Source: GCA-2746795 sp963747345 (GTDB lineage: Bacteria; Chloroflexota; Anaerolineae; Promineifilales; Promineifilaceae). From it: a stretch of 64,000 bases of DNA. Positions 55,729 to 63,429 of this stretch are shown in pieces; position 1 is the stretch's first letter, and each line of letters opens with the position of its first letter. The DNA lies in NCBI GenBank assembly GCA_963747345.1, contig CAVVFA010000030.1:248001-312000 (forward strand), given 5' to 3'. The position numbers and the translations under genes are program-made. The notes beneath the pieces are model-generated. The model was not told where the DNA came from. It was given only the letters and a program-made list of their open reading frames with translations, and did not search any database.

Positions 55729-56546
55729 CTTTTTCTAGCCAGTTTTGAATGGTTTCAGCAACCAGTAACGGCCGTTCCATGGGCAGCATGTGGCCTAAAT
55801 CCGCCATCTCTACAAAAGTGGCTGACGGTTGTAGTTCTTGCCACAACTGCCAGGAATCGGGGAACAAGGTGTCTGATTTCGTAGCACGAATCGCCAGGGT
55901 GGGCTGTGTCACCTGCGGAATGCGCTCCCACACGGAAAGTGGGAGTCGGGCATAAACACGGGCTTCCCACTCACGTGGATAGGTTAAGACAAACTCGCCG
56001 TTCTCTTCATGTATGCCATTGTTAACATAATCCCACAACACGGCGTCGGACCAGCGCTCAAAAACAGACTTGACTCTGAAATGGTCAAACGCCGCCTGCC
56101 GCGACTGCCAACGATTGCGCCGGTTCAAGGCTCGCAGCACAAAGGGCTGTTCTGCCGCTTTGTCAGGATGGGCGGCGGCCAATTGCAAAATCTGCGGCGG
56201 CAAAAACACCGGTTCGATCAGCACGATGGCGCGGAACAAATCAGGGCGCTGCACAGCGGCATACATCGTCGCCACCGCCCCCAGCGAATGTCCCATGCCG
56301 ATGACATCACGCAAGCCTTCCTGGTCGAAGAACTGAATCAAATCGTCAGTGAAATCCTGCCAACTGGTTAGTTCATCGGGATTGGCTGTGGGGCCATAAC
56401 GGCCGTTGTTTCATCGCCAGCACGTGATAATTTGCCAGAAATGGCTCCATAAATTGCTGATAACAGGCAGGTGGATACGCGTTGGCGTGGGCAAAATGGA
56501 GCAGCGAACCGCTGCCCCCGAAGTCTACAAAAGGAATGGAAAACAT
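55706..56546 (-). CDS. Alpha/beta hydrolase, one frameshift
   Basis: About 280 residues. Nucleophile elbow GMGHSLGAVA, catalytic Asp region in ATKSDTLFPDS, and His in DLGHMLPME. The N-terminus is in another frame (VDFGGSGSLLHFAHANAYPP, the oxyanion loop), joined if one C is removed near 56390. The end ERLEIGD is written by the heptamer array. Substrate unknown. Confidence 0.85.
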
Positions 56547-56550
56547 GGGG

Positions 56551-56578
56551 AATTGTTAATTGTAAATTGCCAATTGTC
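56551..56578. repeat. Heptamer array upstream of the hydrolase gene
   Basis: Four contiguous AATTG units (AATTGTT, AATTGTA, AATTGCC, AATTGTC), 5 bases upstream of the hydrolase start. A related pair of GATTACC words is at 56746-56767, just before the next plus-strand gene. The rest of 56579-56779 has no recognisable feature. Confidence 0.85.
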
Positions 56579-56779
56579 AATGAAAAAATGTATATCTGTT
56601 AACTTGTGTATGAGAAACCGGACTTGACATTTGAGAAACCATCGGCAACCCTATATCATCTCGTGAACACAAGTGATTTGAAACCCATCTCTAACTTCTG
56701 CGTAAAGGCACTTATCAACAGCTTGCCGCACAAACTACCGGTAACTGATTACCGAAAACTGATTACCCAAAATGGTGAC

Positions 56780-57226
56780 ATGATGACACAAGACCAAGAA
56801 CCCATCCGCATTATTATCGAGGAAGAAGACATTCCGCTGATGCCCGAAGACAAAAATCGACGGGGTCCAGATGTTAAAGGCGCGGCTCAAAATGCAGCCA
56901 ACAGTGCGGGACAAGTGGCAGGCAGTACCGCCAAAAAAGCCTGGGATAGTGAATCACGCAAGAAAGTAACGGGAACCGTTTCTCGAGGTGTGGCCTCGGT
57001 CACAGCCAAGAGCAGCAAAGCCATCGCCAACAAAACAGCCGACATCATTGAGCAGCAAACCCGCCAACAAGTGGAAGCCATGCAGGCCCGCGCTCAAGAA
57101 ATCGACTGGAAGGCGGAAGCACAAAAAGGAACCGCGACCGGATTGAAATGGCTCAGTCAACAAGTAAGCGAACTGTCTAACCGCTTCACAACACCCACTG
57201 AAAAAGATCCCCCAAAGAATCCATAA
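56780..57226 (+). CDS. Ala/Lys-rich hypothetical protein
   Basis: 148 residues from ATG 56780. Acidic N-terminus (IRIIIEEEDIPLMPED), then a long Ala/Lys/Ser-rich amphipathic region resembling phasin or apolipoprotein-like helices (GAAQNAANSAGQVAGSTAKKA), and a coiled coil around IIEQQTRQQVEAMQARAQ. No membrane segment or signal peptide. No family recognised. Confidence 0.6.
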   Translation: MMTQDQEPIRIIIEEEDIPLMPEDKNRRGPDVKGAAQNAANSAGQVAGSTAKKAWDSESRKKVTGTVSRGVASVTAKSSKAIANKTADIIEQQTRQQVEAMQARAQEIDWKAEAQKGTATGLKWLSQQVSELSNRFTTPTEKDPPKNP

Positions 57227-57315
57227 AAACAGCCTCTTTATCCAGCTTAATCAAGTTCCGTTCACTTCTCACTAATTTTGATTGGACACAGGGTGGCAAG
57301 CAATTGAAATCTGAA

Positions 57316-57717
57316 TCAGGTGGCAGCATAAGGACGATCTTGCCACAACTGTAGGCATACAGCCGCACCCAGCCCCACTTCTGCGAAGAGGACGATGCCC
57401 AGTATGAACCAAAATCGGGCAGACGCTGACAGCGTGATGAAGCTGAAAGATGAAAGAACATTTGCAGGCAGCCAATTCAAATTCACGATGCCCAAAGTGG
57501 CAAAAATTACCACTAACAGCAAGGTAATCATTCCCCCAAAACACAAAGCCAACGCAATGTCTAAAAACTGTAACTGAAATCGCTCTGGCTGAGGGCGCGG
57601 TTGGGCTTCAACTTGTAGCATGATGCGATTCACCAGTCCCGGAGGTAAAGCCACCTGCGGGTAGCTTTGCAACACCTCGTCAATCATTGATTCTGTACGT
57701 TGATTGTCATCGTTCAT
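57316..57717 (-). CDS. Putative anti-sigma factor (single-helix or two-helix membrane protein)
   Basis: 133 residues from ATG 57717, which overlaps the sigma factor stop by 11 bases. N-terminal 40 residues are cytoplasmic (ESMIDEVLQSYPQVALPPGLVNRIM), then two hydrophobic segments (LDIALALCFGGMITLLLVVIFATLGIV and FWFILGIVLFAEVGLGAAV). There is no zinc-binding His/Cys motif. Its tight coupling to the ECF sigma gene and its topology suggest a regulator of that sigma. Confidence 0.65.
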   Translation of the reverse strand: MNDDNQRTESMIDEVLQSYPQVALPPGLVNRIMLQVEAQPRPQPERFQLQFLDIALALCFGGMITLLLVVIFATLGIVNLNWLPANVLSSFSFITLSASARFWFILGIVLFAEVGLGAAVCLQLWQDRPYAAT

Positions 57718-58267
57718 AGGATTCTTCCAGATCTTCAAGTTTTTCCCGCAGTAAACGCCTGGCTCGATAAATGCCTGTTTTAACGGTGCCTAAGGGCATT
57801 TCTGTAACTTCGGCGATTTCTGTATAGCTCATTTCTTGCAGGTGGCGCAAGGTAATTAACAGCCGGTAACTCTCTGGTAAATTATCGATGGCATTGTGCA
57901 ATGATAACTTGATTTCTTCAGAGAGCAGATCGGTTTCGATGGCAGCACGAGTATCAGGAAGGGTAACGGCCGTTTCCGTATCCAGCGCCAATAGTTCAGT
58001 TTTTAAGCGGGGCAGTCTGTTGTAACAAAGATTTATGACAATGCGATACAGCCAGGTGCTGAACTGCGCCTTTGCCTGAAATCGGGGTAATCCCTGCCAC
58101 GCACGCATAAACGCTTCTTGTGCCACATCTTCAGCCTCTTGTGGGCTGTTTAATGTGCGGAACGCCAGATTGTAAACGAGGGCAGCGTGCATCGTTACCA
58201 ACGCCTCAAAGGCGCTTGTATCGCCCTGTCTGGCCTGTTTGATCAACGCTTCTTCATCCTGACTCAC
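57707..58267 (-). CDS. ECF-type RNA polymerase sigma factor
   Basis: 186 residues. Region 2: FEALVTMHAALVYNLAFRTLN and AEDVAQEAFMRAWQ; FSTWLYRIVINLCYNRL. Region 4: NLPESYRLLITLRHLQEMSYTEIAEVTEMPLGTVKTGIYRARRLLREKL. Controls an extracytoplasmic stress or envelope regulon with the putative anti-sigma factor encoded just downstream. The palindrome at 57965 is read as TAV in the linker. Confidence 0.95.
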   Translation of the reverse strand: MSQDEEALIKQARQGDTSAFEALVTMHAALVYNLAFRTLNSPQEAEDVAQEAFMRAWQGLPRFQAKAQFSTWLYRIVINLCYNRLPRLKTELLALDTETAVTLPDTRAAIETDLLSEEIKLSLHNAIDNLPESYRLLITLRHLQEMSYTEIAEVTEMPLGTVKTGIYRARRLLREKLEDLEESYER

Positions 58268-58320
58268 AAAATCACACTGTTCCTTACTGTATTAGACAAT
58301 GATTATCTAAAAAAGTTTCA

Positions 58321-58422
58321 ATGAGGGGCAAAGTGGCAAGGTTGCAGAGTTTTAAGGTGGTAGTGTGACCAGGTTACTTTGCTACTTTGCCCCCTGGCAA
58401 CCCTGCCACTTCTCAAATCTGT
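58321..58422. repeat. GTGGCAA/CTTTGCC hairpin element upstream of sigma
   Basis: Left words GGCAAAGTGGCAAGGTTGCA, right words TTTGCCCCCTGGCAACCCTGCCAC; the arms are near-complementary. Third copy of the family seen at 11541 and 32266. It lies between the divergent sigma and small-protein operon. Confidence 0.7.
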
Positions 58423-58489
58423 GAAACTTTTTCTACACAGTACGGTCTAATTTAGTGAAAGGCTCAAAAATATCAGGTCGGAGGTTTAC

Positions 58490-58648
58490 ATGAAGGATTT
58501 TATTGAAACGTTAGCCATTCTGCTTTCACTCGCATTAATTGCGAGTCCGGTGATTGGCTATGCTATTTTTAACCGCTATCTAAAACGAAAAGAAACGGCC
58601 GTTCTCGAAGAGTATGGCCTTATTTCCAAAAAGGAGAAACAATCATGA
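58490..58648 (+). CDS. 52-residue membrane microprotein
   Basis: ATG at 58490 preceded by GGAGG (58480-58483 region). 52 residues: one hydrophobic segment (LAILLSLALIASPVIGYAIF) followed by a basic stretch RYLKRKETAVLEEYG. Its TGA overlaps the next gene's ATG (ATGA), so the two are coupled. It is too short for usual gene finders. No homology recognised. Confidence 0.7.
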   Translation: MKDFIETLAILLSLALIASPVIGYAIFNRYLKRKETAVLEEYGLISKKEKQS

Positions 58649-59070
58649 ATGACGCCATTGAAGCACTTGCCATTGGTCTTTCAGTTACAATGATTTTTAG
58701 CATTCCCTTTGCATTCTTCGCGTTTATGCGCTATTTGCGCTACAAGGAAACGATTGCCTTAGCTGAACGAGGTCTGCTGCGCCCCCAACGCCAAAACAAT
58801 GACCGGCAAACGACAAAATGGGGCTTTGTCATCTCAGCCGTGGGTTTGGCGTTCACCTGTGGCTTATGGCCCATAGGTTTTATGGGTGACGCCCCTAAAT
58901 TCCCGTTAGGTTTTGGTCCCTGGATGTTAATCGGCCTGCTGCCCTTATTTTTTGGCATCGCCCTCATTTGCATCGGCGAACTCAACAGAGAAGATCGTCT
59001 AGCAGAGGATGCAATTGACCAGATAGATCCGATCCCACCGCACAAAACGGGAGGGGTACCCTATGAATAA
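58645..59070 (+). CDS. Three-helix membrane protein (DUF6249-like)
   Basis: 141 residues. Segments ALAIGLSVTMIFSIPFAFFAF, then a RERGLLRPQRQ-like basic loop, WGFVISAVGLAFTCGLWPIGF and WMLIGLLPLFFGIALICIG, ending in an acidic tail (EDAIDQIDPIPP). The family is seen in regulatory or envelope operons; function unknown. Central gene of a three-gene operon with overlapping starts. Confidence 0.7.
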   Translation: MNDAIEALAIGLSVTMIFSIPFAFFAFMRYLRYKETIALAERGLLRPQRQNNDRQTTKWGFVISAVGLAFTCGLWPIGFMGDAPKFPLGFGPWMLIGLLPLFFGIALICIGELNREDRLAEDAIDQIDPIPPHKTGGVPYE

Positions 59071-59164
59071 TCGCTGGTTTGCAGAAGCAGAAGAAGGTAT
59101 CCGTTATTTTCTGGGAATGATCCAGGATATGTTTTTCACCTTCCAGAAAAAAGTCATCAAGTAA
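59063..59164 (+). CDS. 33-residue microprotein
   Basis: ATG at 59063, preceded by GGGAGGGG, overlapping the previous gene's last codons. 33 residues, NNRWFAEAEEGIRYFLGMIQ then a Phe-rich amphipathic stretch DMFFTFQKKVIK. The strong ribosome site, the overlap and the terminator directly after its stop support a real gene. Confidence 0.65.
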   Translation: MNNRWFAEAEEGIRYFLGMIQDMFFTFQKKVIK

Positions 59165-59198
59165 CAAAAAGGGCTGATAAATTCAGCCCTTTGTTACG
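59161..59198. terminator. Intrinsic terminator
   Basis: AGGGCTGA pairs with TCAGCCCT around a TAAAT loop, with complementary GTAAC/GTTAC outer arms and A and T runs. It ends the microprotein operon. Confidence 0.9.
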
Positions 59199-59269
59199 TC
59201 GTACAGTTATTCAGACATACCACTCCGCAAGCGATCTATAGTCGCCGAAATTGTATATCTTGATTGTTT

Positions 59270-60484
59270 TTATTTGCGATCTAGCACCACGATACCAGGC
59301 AGGTCTTTGCCTTCCAACAGTTCCAGGCTGGCGCCGCCACCGGTGCTGATGTGGGTCATTTGGTCGTCAAGGCCAGCTTTGCGCACGGCCGCCGCAGAAT
59401 CGCCGCCACCAATCATCACTTGCACACCATGTTTGGTCAGGTCAGCCAAAAGCAGTGCCAAAGCGTTGGTGCCTTTGGCAAAGGTGTCAAATTCAAACAC
59501 ACCCATGGGGCCATTCCAGATAACAAGTTGGGAACCTTGCAGTTCTTCGTTGAATTTTTCCAGCGTGTCGGGGCCAATGTCTAAAGCCATTTCATCTGCT
59601 GGAATTCCCCACACAGAAACGGTGGTGGCTGGAGCATCAGCCGAAAATTCGGGAGCCACAACCACGTCCAACGGCAAAACGATGCGATTGGCAGCCATTT
59701 CCATGAGCCGTTTGGCTTCTGGCAGGGCATCTTCTTCCACGAGGGAGGTGCCGATCTGGTGGCCTTGGGCTTTCAGGAATGTGTTTGCCATGCCGCCACC
59801 GATGAGAATTTTATCGGCCGTTTTCAGCAGATTTTCGATGAGTTTGATTTTGTCGGAGATTTTAGCGCCACCCATGATGGCAATGTAGGGATGGGCAGGA
59901 TTGGTAACGGCCGTTCCCAGCGCATCCAACTCCTTCCCCATTAAGAACCCAGCCACAGCCGGGCCACCTTTGGCACGAATAGCTTTAGCCGCACCTTCCG
60001 TGCTGGCATGAGCGCGGTGCGCAGAGCCAAACGCATCACCCACATACACATCAGCCAAGTCAGCCAATTGTTGGGAAAGCTCTTCGTCGTTCTTTTTTTC
60101 GCCAGGTTCAAAGCGTGTATTTTCCAGCAAAATAACATCACCGGGCTGCATAGCAGCAACGGCGGCTGTCACCTGCGAGCCAACCACCTCGTCCATCTTC
60201 AGCACGGGGCGACCCAACAACTCGCTCAATTTCACAGCCACCGGCCCCATCGAAAATTGCGTGTCTTCTGCTGACTTAGGACGACCCAGGTGTGAACAGA
60301 GAATGAGCGCTGCGCCATTGTCGAGCAAGTAGTTGAGGGTTGGCAGGGCTGCTTGAATGCGGTTGTCATCGGTTACATAGATGTCGTCGTTGGGGTCTTT
60401 GCTGCTCAGAGGCACGTTAAAATCCACGCGCACAAGAACCTTCTTGCCATTTACATCAATATCTTGAATCGTTTTTGTTTTCAT
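59270..60484 (-). CDS. pgk: Phosphoglycerate kinase
   Basis: 404 residues. RVDFNVPL near the N-terminus, SHLGRPKS, and the C-terminal nucleotide site (GGGDSAAAV, and STGGGASLELLEGK). Converts 1,3-bisphosphoglycerate plus ADP to 3-phosphoglycerate plus ATP in glycolysis. Stands alone, not with gap or tpi. Palindrome at 59906. Confidence 0.97.
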   Translation of the reverse strand: MKTKTIQDIDVNGKKVLVRVDFNVPLSSKDPNDDIYVTDDNRIQAALPTLNYLLDNGAALILCSHLGRPKSAEDTQFSMGPVAVKLSELLGRPVLKMDEVVGSQVTAAVAAMQPGDVILLENTRFEPGEKKNDEELSQQLADLADVYVGDAFGSAHRAHASTEGAAKAIRAKGGPAVAGFLMGKELDALGTAVTNPAHPYIAIMGGAKISDKIKLIENLLKTADKILIGGGMANTFLKAQGHQIGTSLVEEDALPEAKRLMEMAANRIVLPLDVVVAPEFSADAPATTVSVWGIPADEMALDIGPDTLEKFNEELQGSQLVIWNGPMGVFEFDTFAKGTNALALLLADLTKHGVQVMIGGGDSAAAVRKAGLDDQMTHISTGGGASLELLEGKDLPGIVVLDRK

Positions 60485-60650
60485 GAATCAATCCTTCTTG
60501 AAGAGATTTATCTGAGTATTTCTAATATGAATGGGGGTATGAAATACATCAATTTAATTGTTTATATTGCAGAGTGTTTCCAGCAGAAAACTATATAACG
60601 AATCTGCCTTGTTTGCTAGTGACGATTGTCACTTTTTTTGAATTAGTTTT

Positions 60651-60986
60651 CTATTGACCCGATTCGTATTTGATAACCTGCACTTTTTCTACTGTGATGA
60701 GACCGTTTGTCACTGCTTCGTCAAGGAAGGGCAGGATGCGCTGGATATATTCTTCGCTGTCCACAATCTCAATGATAAGGGGGGCATCGAGTGATAAGCG
60801 TAAAAATTTGGTCGTATGAATCTTGCTGCGTGGGCCAAAACCAGAAATGCCTCGGATAACAGTCGCCCCCGCTAATTCTAGCTCTTTGGCTTTGTGGATA
60901 ATTGCCTCATAAAGCGGTTTCCCCTGGTACTTATCAGACTCACCGATGAAGATGCGTAATAGTTGCCCTTGTTCATGCAGTTTCAT
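60651..60986 (-). CDS. DUF190 family protein, fluoride-channel associated
   Basis: 111 residues, PII-like ferredoxin fold: LRIFIGESDKYQGKPLYEAII, then LAGATVIRGISGFGP, and IIEIVDSEEYIQRIL. DUF190 genes often accompany crcB, and here the crcB gene ends 14 bases upstream on the same strand. It may regulate or assist fluoride export. Confidence 0.85.
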   Translation of the reverse strand: MKLHEQGQLLRIFIGESDKYQGKPLYEAIIHKAKELELAGATVIRGISGFGPRSKIHTTKFLRLSLDAPLIIEIVDSEEYIQRILPFLDEAVTNGLITVEKVQVIKYESGQ

Positions 60987-60999
60987 ATGCCAGACTCCT

Positions 61000-61389
61000 C
61001 TACCCGCCGCGCAGCGTGACAGTCAGGTAATTTGCCAAAGCCATCCCCACAAACACAAAAACGATACCGAGGACGGTGCTGGCGATGATGTTGAGAAAAG
61101 CGATGCCAAACTGCCCATCGCGCAGCAGATTTACATTTTCTAAGGCATAGGTTGAGAAGGTTGTGAATGCACCTAGCCCACCCACAAGAATGAGAACCCG
61201 TAAGTTGGGCGATATTGCCATCTCTTCAAATAATTGAGAGAGAAACCCAATCAGAAAGCAGCCAATCATATTGACAACGAGGGTTCCCCAGGGGAAATTT
61301 TGCCCTAATACATTATAAGCGATGCCAGAAATGACAAAGCGCAGTATGGCACCAATGGCACCCCCTACGCCGATTGCGACGAATTGCAA
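61000..61389 (-). CDS. crcB: Fluoride-specific channel CrcB/Fluc
   Basis: 129 residues, four helices, dual-topology dimer. GVGGAIGAILRFVISG at the N-terminus, the NMIGCFLIGFLSQ helix, and the family signature VGGLGAFTTFSTYALE. Lets fluoride leave the cytoplasm. Encoded with DUF190 as a two-gene unit. No fluoride riboswitch recognisable upstream. Confidence 0.92.
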   Translation of the reverse strand: MQFVAIGVGGAIGAILRFVISGIAYNVLGQNFPWGTLVVNMIGCFLIGFLSQLFEEMAISPNLRVLILVGGLGAFTTFSTYALENVNLLRDGQFGIAFLNIIASTVLGIVFVFVGMALANYLTVTLRGG

Positions 61390-61404
61390 GGTTGTTCCTC
61401 CATA

Positions 61405-62565
61405 TTATCTTCCTTGCCCCAATGATAAATACCGGTCATTAGCGCCGGAGGAATCGGGACTGAAAAAGAGCATCAAATCTTTTGTTTGTTCAGGGACGGA
61501 TAGCACGATCCAGCCATCTGCTTCACCACCAGGGTATAGATTGTAATCGAGTGCTGGAGCCGGATCTACAACAGAGGCTGGCTTAAACTCGTTGCCTGAG
61601 TTTGTGCGAATTGAGAATGGGGAATAAGAAATATTATCCCCTTCATCGTCAAGGCCGATATAGCGGGCATTCAGTTTAACCATGATGTATTCTTTGCCCG
61701 TTTCTGGTGGATCATTGAACTGGTTTGTTTCCAGGATTTGCTTCCACGCTTCTTCCCCTTTGACGACATCAATAACGCTAATTTGCCAATCTTCGCCTGT
61801 GGCGGTCTGCCCAAAAGGAACGGGCTGTTCGGGGTCTGTCCCTAAATCGGTACGGGTGATGTTGACCATTGCTTCGTTAAACGGGATGCTTGTATTTGCT
61901 TCTAGCGCTACATAGACGGGCGGATATTCGTAGTCGCCAATATCAAACACAAGCATGAGATTGTCTTCGTTTTCTTGAATGACGAAGGTGTCCCATCCTT
62001 CATATTCAGTGCGTGCTGGTACGCTGCGCTCTAACCAGGGGTCTTGAGATATGAGGTCGTTTTCGTGCGAGTAATATTTTATGAGTGCATCACCAGTGAG
62101 GCCGTAAGCTAAAAACTGTTCTTCTGTGAGGTTGTTGTTTTTGATGCGTAGTTTTACGTTGAGGTATTCTTCTCCAGGGGAAGGCAATTGGTTATGGGGA
62201 TGGGCTTTATGAAGCGTTTGCCAAGCCTGTTCACCTCGTTCCATTTCTAACAGTTCAATTGTCCATTGGTGTTCGTTGACGATACTGCCAGGGGGCAAGG
62301 GATTGACGCGGGTTTGTCCTGCAATTTCTTGTGGGGTTTCTGGGCTGTTATCGGCGTTGGTGAAAGGGACGAGTTCTGCAATGGTGGTGGCGATACTCGG
62401 GTTTTGCTCGTTTTCTGGGGTGTCGTCGCTGGGCTGTTGTGCTGCCTGCCGTCCTAGCTGATAGGCAAAGAAGGTGAAGATTAAAAGTAGGAGTAGGAAG
62501 AAGGTGATGAGGATAATGATGAAAAACGGCCGTTTATCCAAAGAAGTTCCATGTTTTGCACTCAT
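61405..62565 (-). CDS. Membrane-anchored protein with two DUF4352 domains
   Basis: 386 residues. N-terminal KRPFFIIILITFFLLLLLIFTFFAYQLG helix, a Pro/Glu linker, then two immunoglobulin-like DUF4352 domains (about 100-225 and 235-380), each with EEYLNVKLRI or KEYIMVKLNARY strands. Exposed outside the membrane. Common in Chloroflexota and Firmicutes, with no assigned function. The palindrome at 62525 codes the RPF at the start. Confidence 0.82.
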   Translation of the reverse strand: MSAKHGTSLDKRPFFIIILITFFLLLLLIFTFFAYQLGRQAAQQPSDDTPENEQNPSIATTIAELVPFTNADNSPETPQEIAGQTRVNPLPPGSIVNEHQWTIELLEMERGEQAWQTLHKAHPHNQLPSPGEEYLNVKLRIKNNNLTEEQFLAYGLTGDALIKYYSHENDLISQDPWLERSVPARTEYEGWDTFVIQENEDNLMLVFDIGDYEYPPVYVALEANTSIPFNEAMVNITRTDLGTDPEQPVPFGQTATGEDWQISVIDVVKGEEAWKQILETNQFNDPPETGKEYIMVKLNARYIGLDDEGDNISYSPFSIRTNSGNEFKPASVVDPAPALDYNLYPGGEADGWIVLSVPEQTKDLMLFFSPDSSGANDRYLSLGQGR

Positions 62566-62579
62566 AATAAATCATTACC

Positions 62580-63227
62580 TCAGGGCAAACAAACTACCTG
62601 CGTTTCGTAAATGGCGTTGTTTGCTAAAGGATTGAGCGCCCAAAATTGGTCTAACGTGATACCGGCGCTGGAACTGAATCCCAACGGGGTATCCCCTTCT
62701 ATCGCCACAGCCGTTTGATGTCCAGGGCAATAAGCGGGATTAGCGACAGGTATCGACAGCGTATTGCCTACGACCATCTCCGTTGAGGAAATGCCAAAAC
62801 GCGCCATAAGCGGGATCGATGTGGTGTAGAGCCTTGCCAAACTGTAGAGGGTATCGTTGCCCGTGACGGTGTGGTAGACAAAAGTATACATGTCTGCGGA
62901 GGGAACGGCCGTTGCTGGAATAGGCGTTATCGTGGGCGGCGGCGGCGGCTCAGGTGTGTTCGTCAGCACAATCTGCTCCGCTGGTTGCTCAACCTGAGGC
63001 TCTACAACGAACGTTTCTCCCCCCGTTCCCTCTTGTGAAACAAGAATAACTTGATCTTCCGGTACTGGATTCACCACAATCTCCTGCCCTTCTACGACCA
63101 CAGTGTATGAATTGTCTGGTGGGCGACGCTGCAAATACATCACCGTCAGAAAAACACCAAACGCCATCAAAATGGCTAAAATAATAATCGTGATCAACAC
63201 ATAAGGTTTTACTTCTGTTTGTTGCAT
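62580..63227 (-). CDS. Membrane-anchored LysM-domain protein
   Basis: 215 residues from ATG 63227 (M9 of the longer reading). One helix (PYVLITIIILAILMAFGVFLTVMYL), then a Pro/Glu/Thr linker, and a LysM domain at the C-terminus: YHTVTGNDTLYSLARLYTTSIPLMARFGI to VGNTLSIP. LysM binds peptidoglycan glycan strands. A short C-terminal extension has a second partial LysM-like region (TPLGFSSSAGITLDQFWALNPL). Confidence 0.85.
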   Translation of the reverse strand: MQQTEVKPYVLITIIILAILMAFGVFLTVMYLQRRPPDNSYTVVVEGQEIVVNPVPEDQVILVSQEGTGGETFVVEPQVEQPAEQIVLTNTPEPPPPPTITPIPATAVPSADMYTFVYHTVTGNDTLYSLARLYTTSIPLMARFGISSTEMVVGNTLSIPVANPAYCPGHQTAVAIEGDTPLGFSSSAGITLDQFWALNPLANNAIYETQVVCLP

Positions 63228-63429
63228 AGCGTTTCCAAGATAGTAGGTCAACCGTGACTTGCCTCGATAATAACAGTCACCATAAATTTATGTTACACTT
63301 GTCATAAGATAATAGCAAGCAAGAAAATAGTCAGGGGAGCACTCATATCAACCGTCCACCCATTTCACATGAACCAGCAAATCCGCCACACCCTACTCGG
63401 TTTTGCCCACTTTCAAGAAGGAGTAATCC

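Larger units (their letters stand above)
293..62913. repeat. Highly iterated palindrome AACGGCCGTT (about 70 exact copies)
   Basis: I counted about 70 exact copies by eye. First bases: 293, 395, 1246, 1545, 4105, 5952, 6279, 7018, 7575, 9837, 12586, 12822, 14158, 14290, 15086, 15329, 15647, 16770, 16931, 17474, 17511, 19499, 20141, 21992, 22930, 23751, 24321, 24924, 25685, 26684, 28182, 28434, 28607, 29865, 30948, 31935, 32438, 34913, 35164, 36075, 37098, 38475, 38702, 39709, 39815, 40172, 40999, 41216, 41851, 42455, 45537, 46116, 47334, 48155, 48908, 49005, 50549, 50984, 51388, 52245, 53368, 54425, 54928, 55767, 56398, 57965, 58594, 59906, 62525, 62904. Near-copies include 8360, 32779, 34209 and 55123. 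A random 10-mer would be expected well under once. Most copies lie in genes and are read as T-A-V, N-G-R or R-P depending on frame. Some extend symmetrically with A and T on the flanks. Confidence 0.95.
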
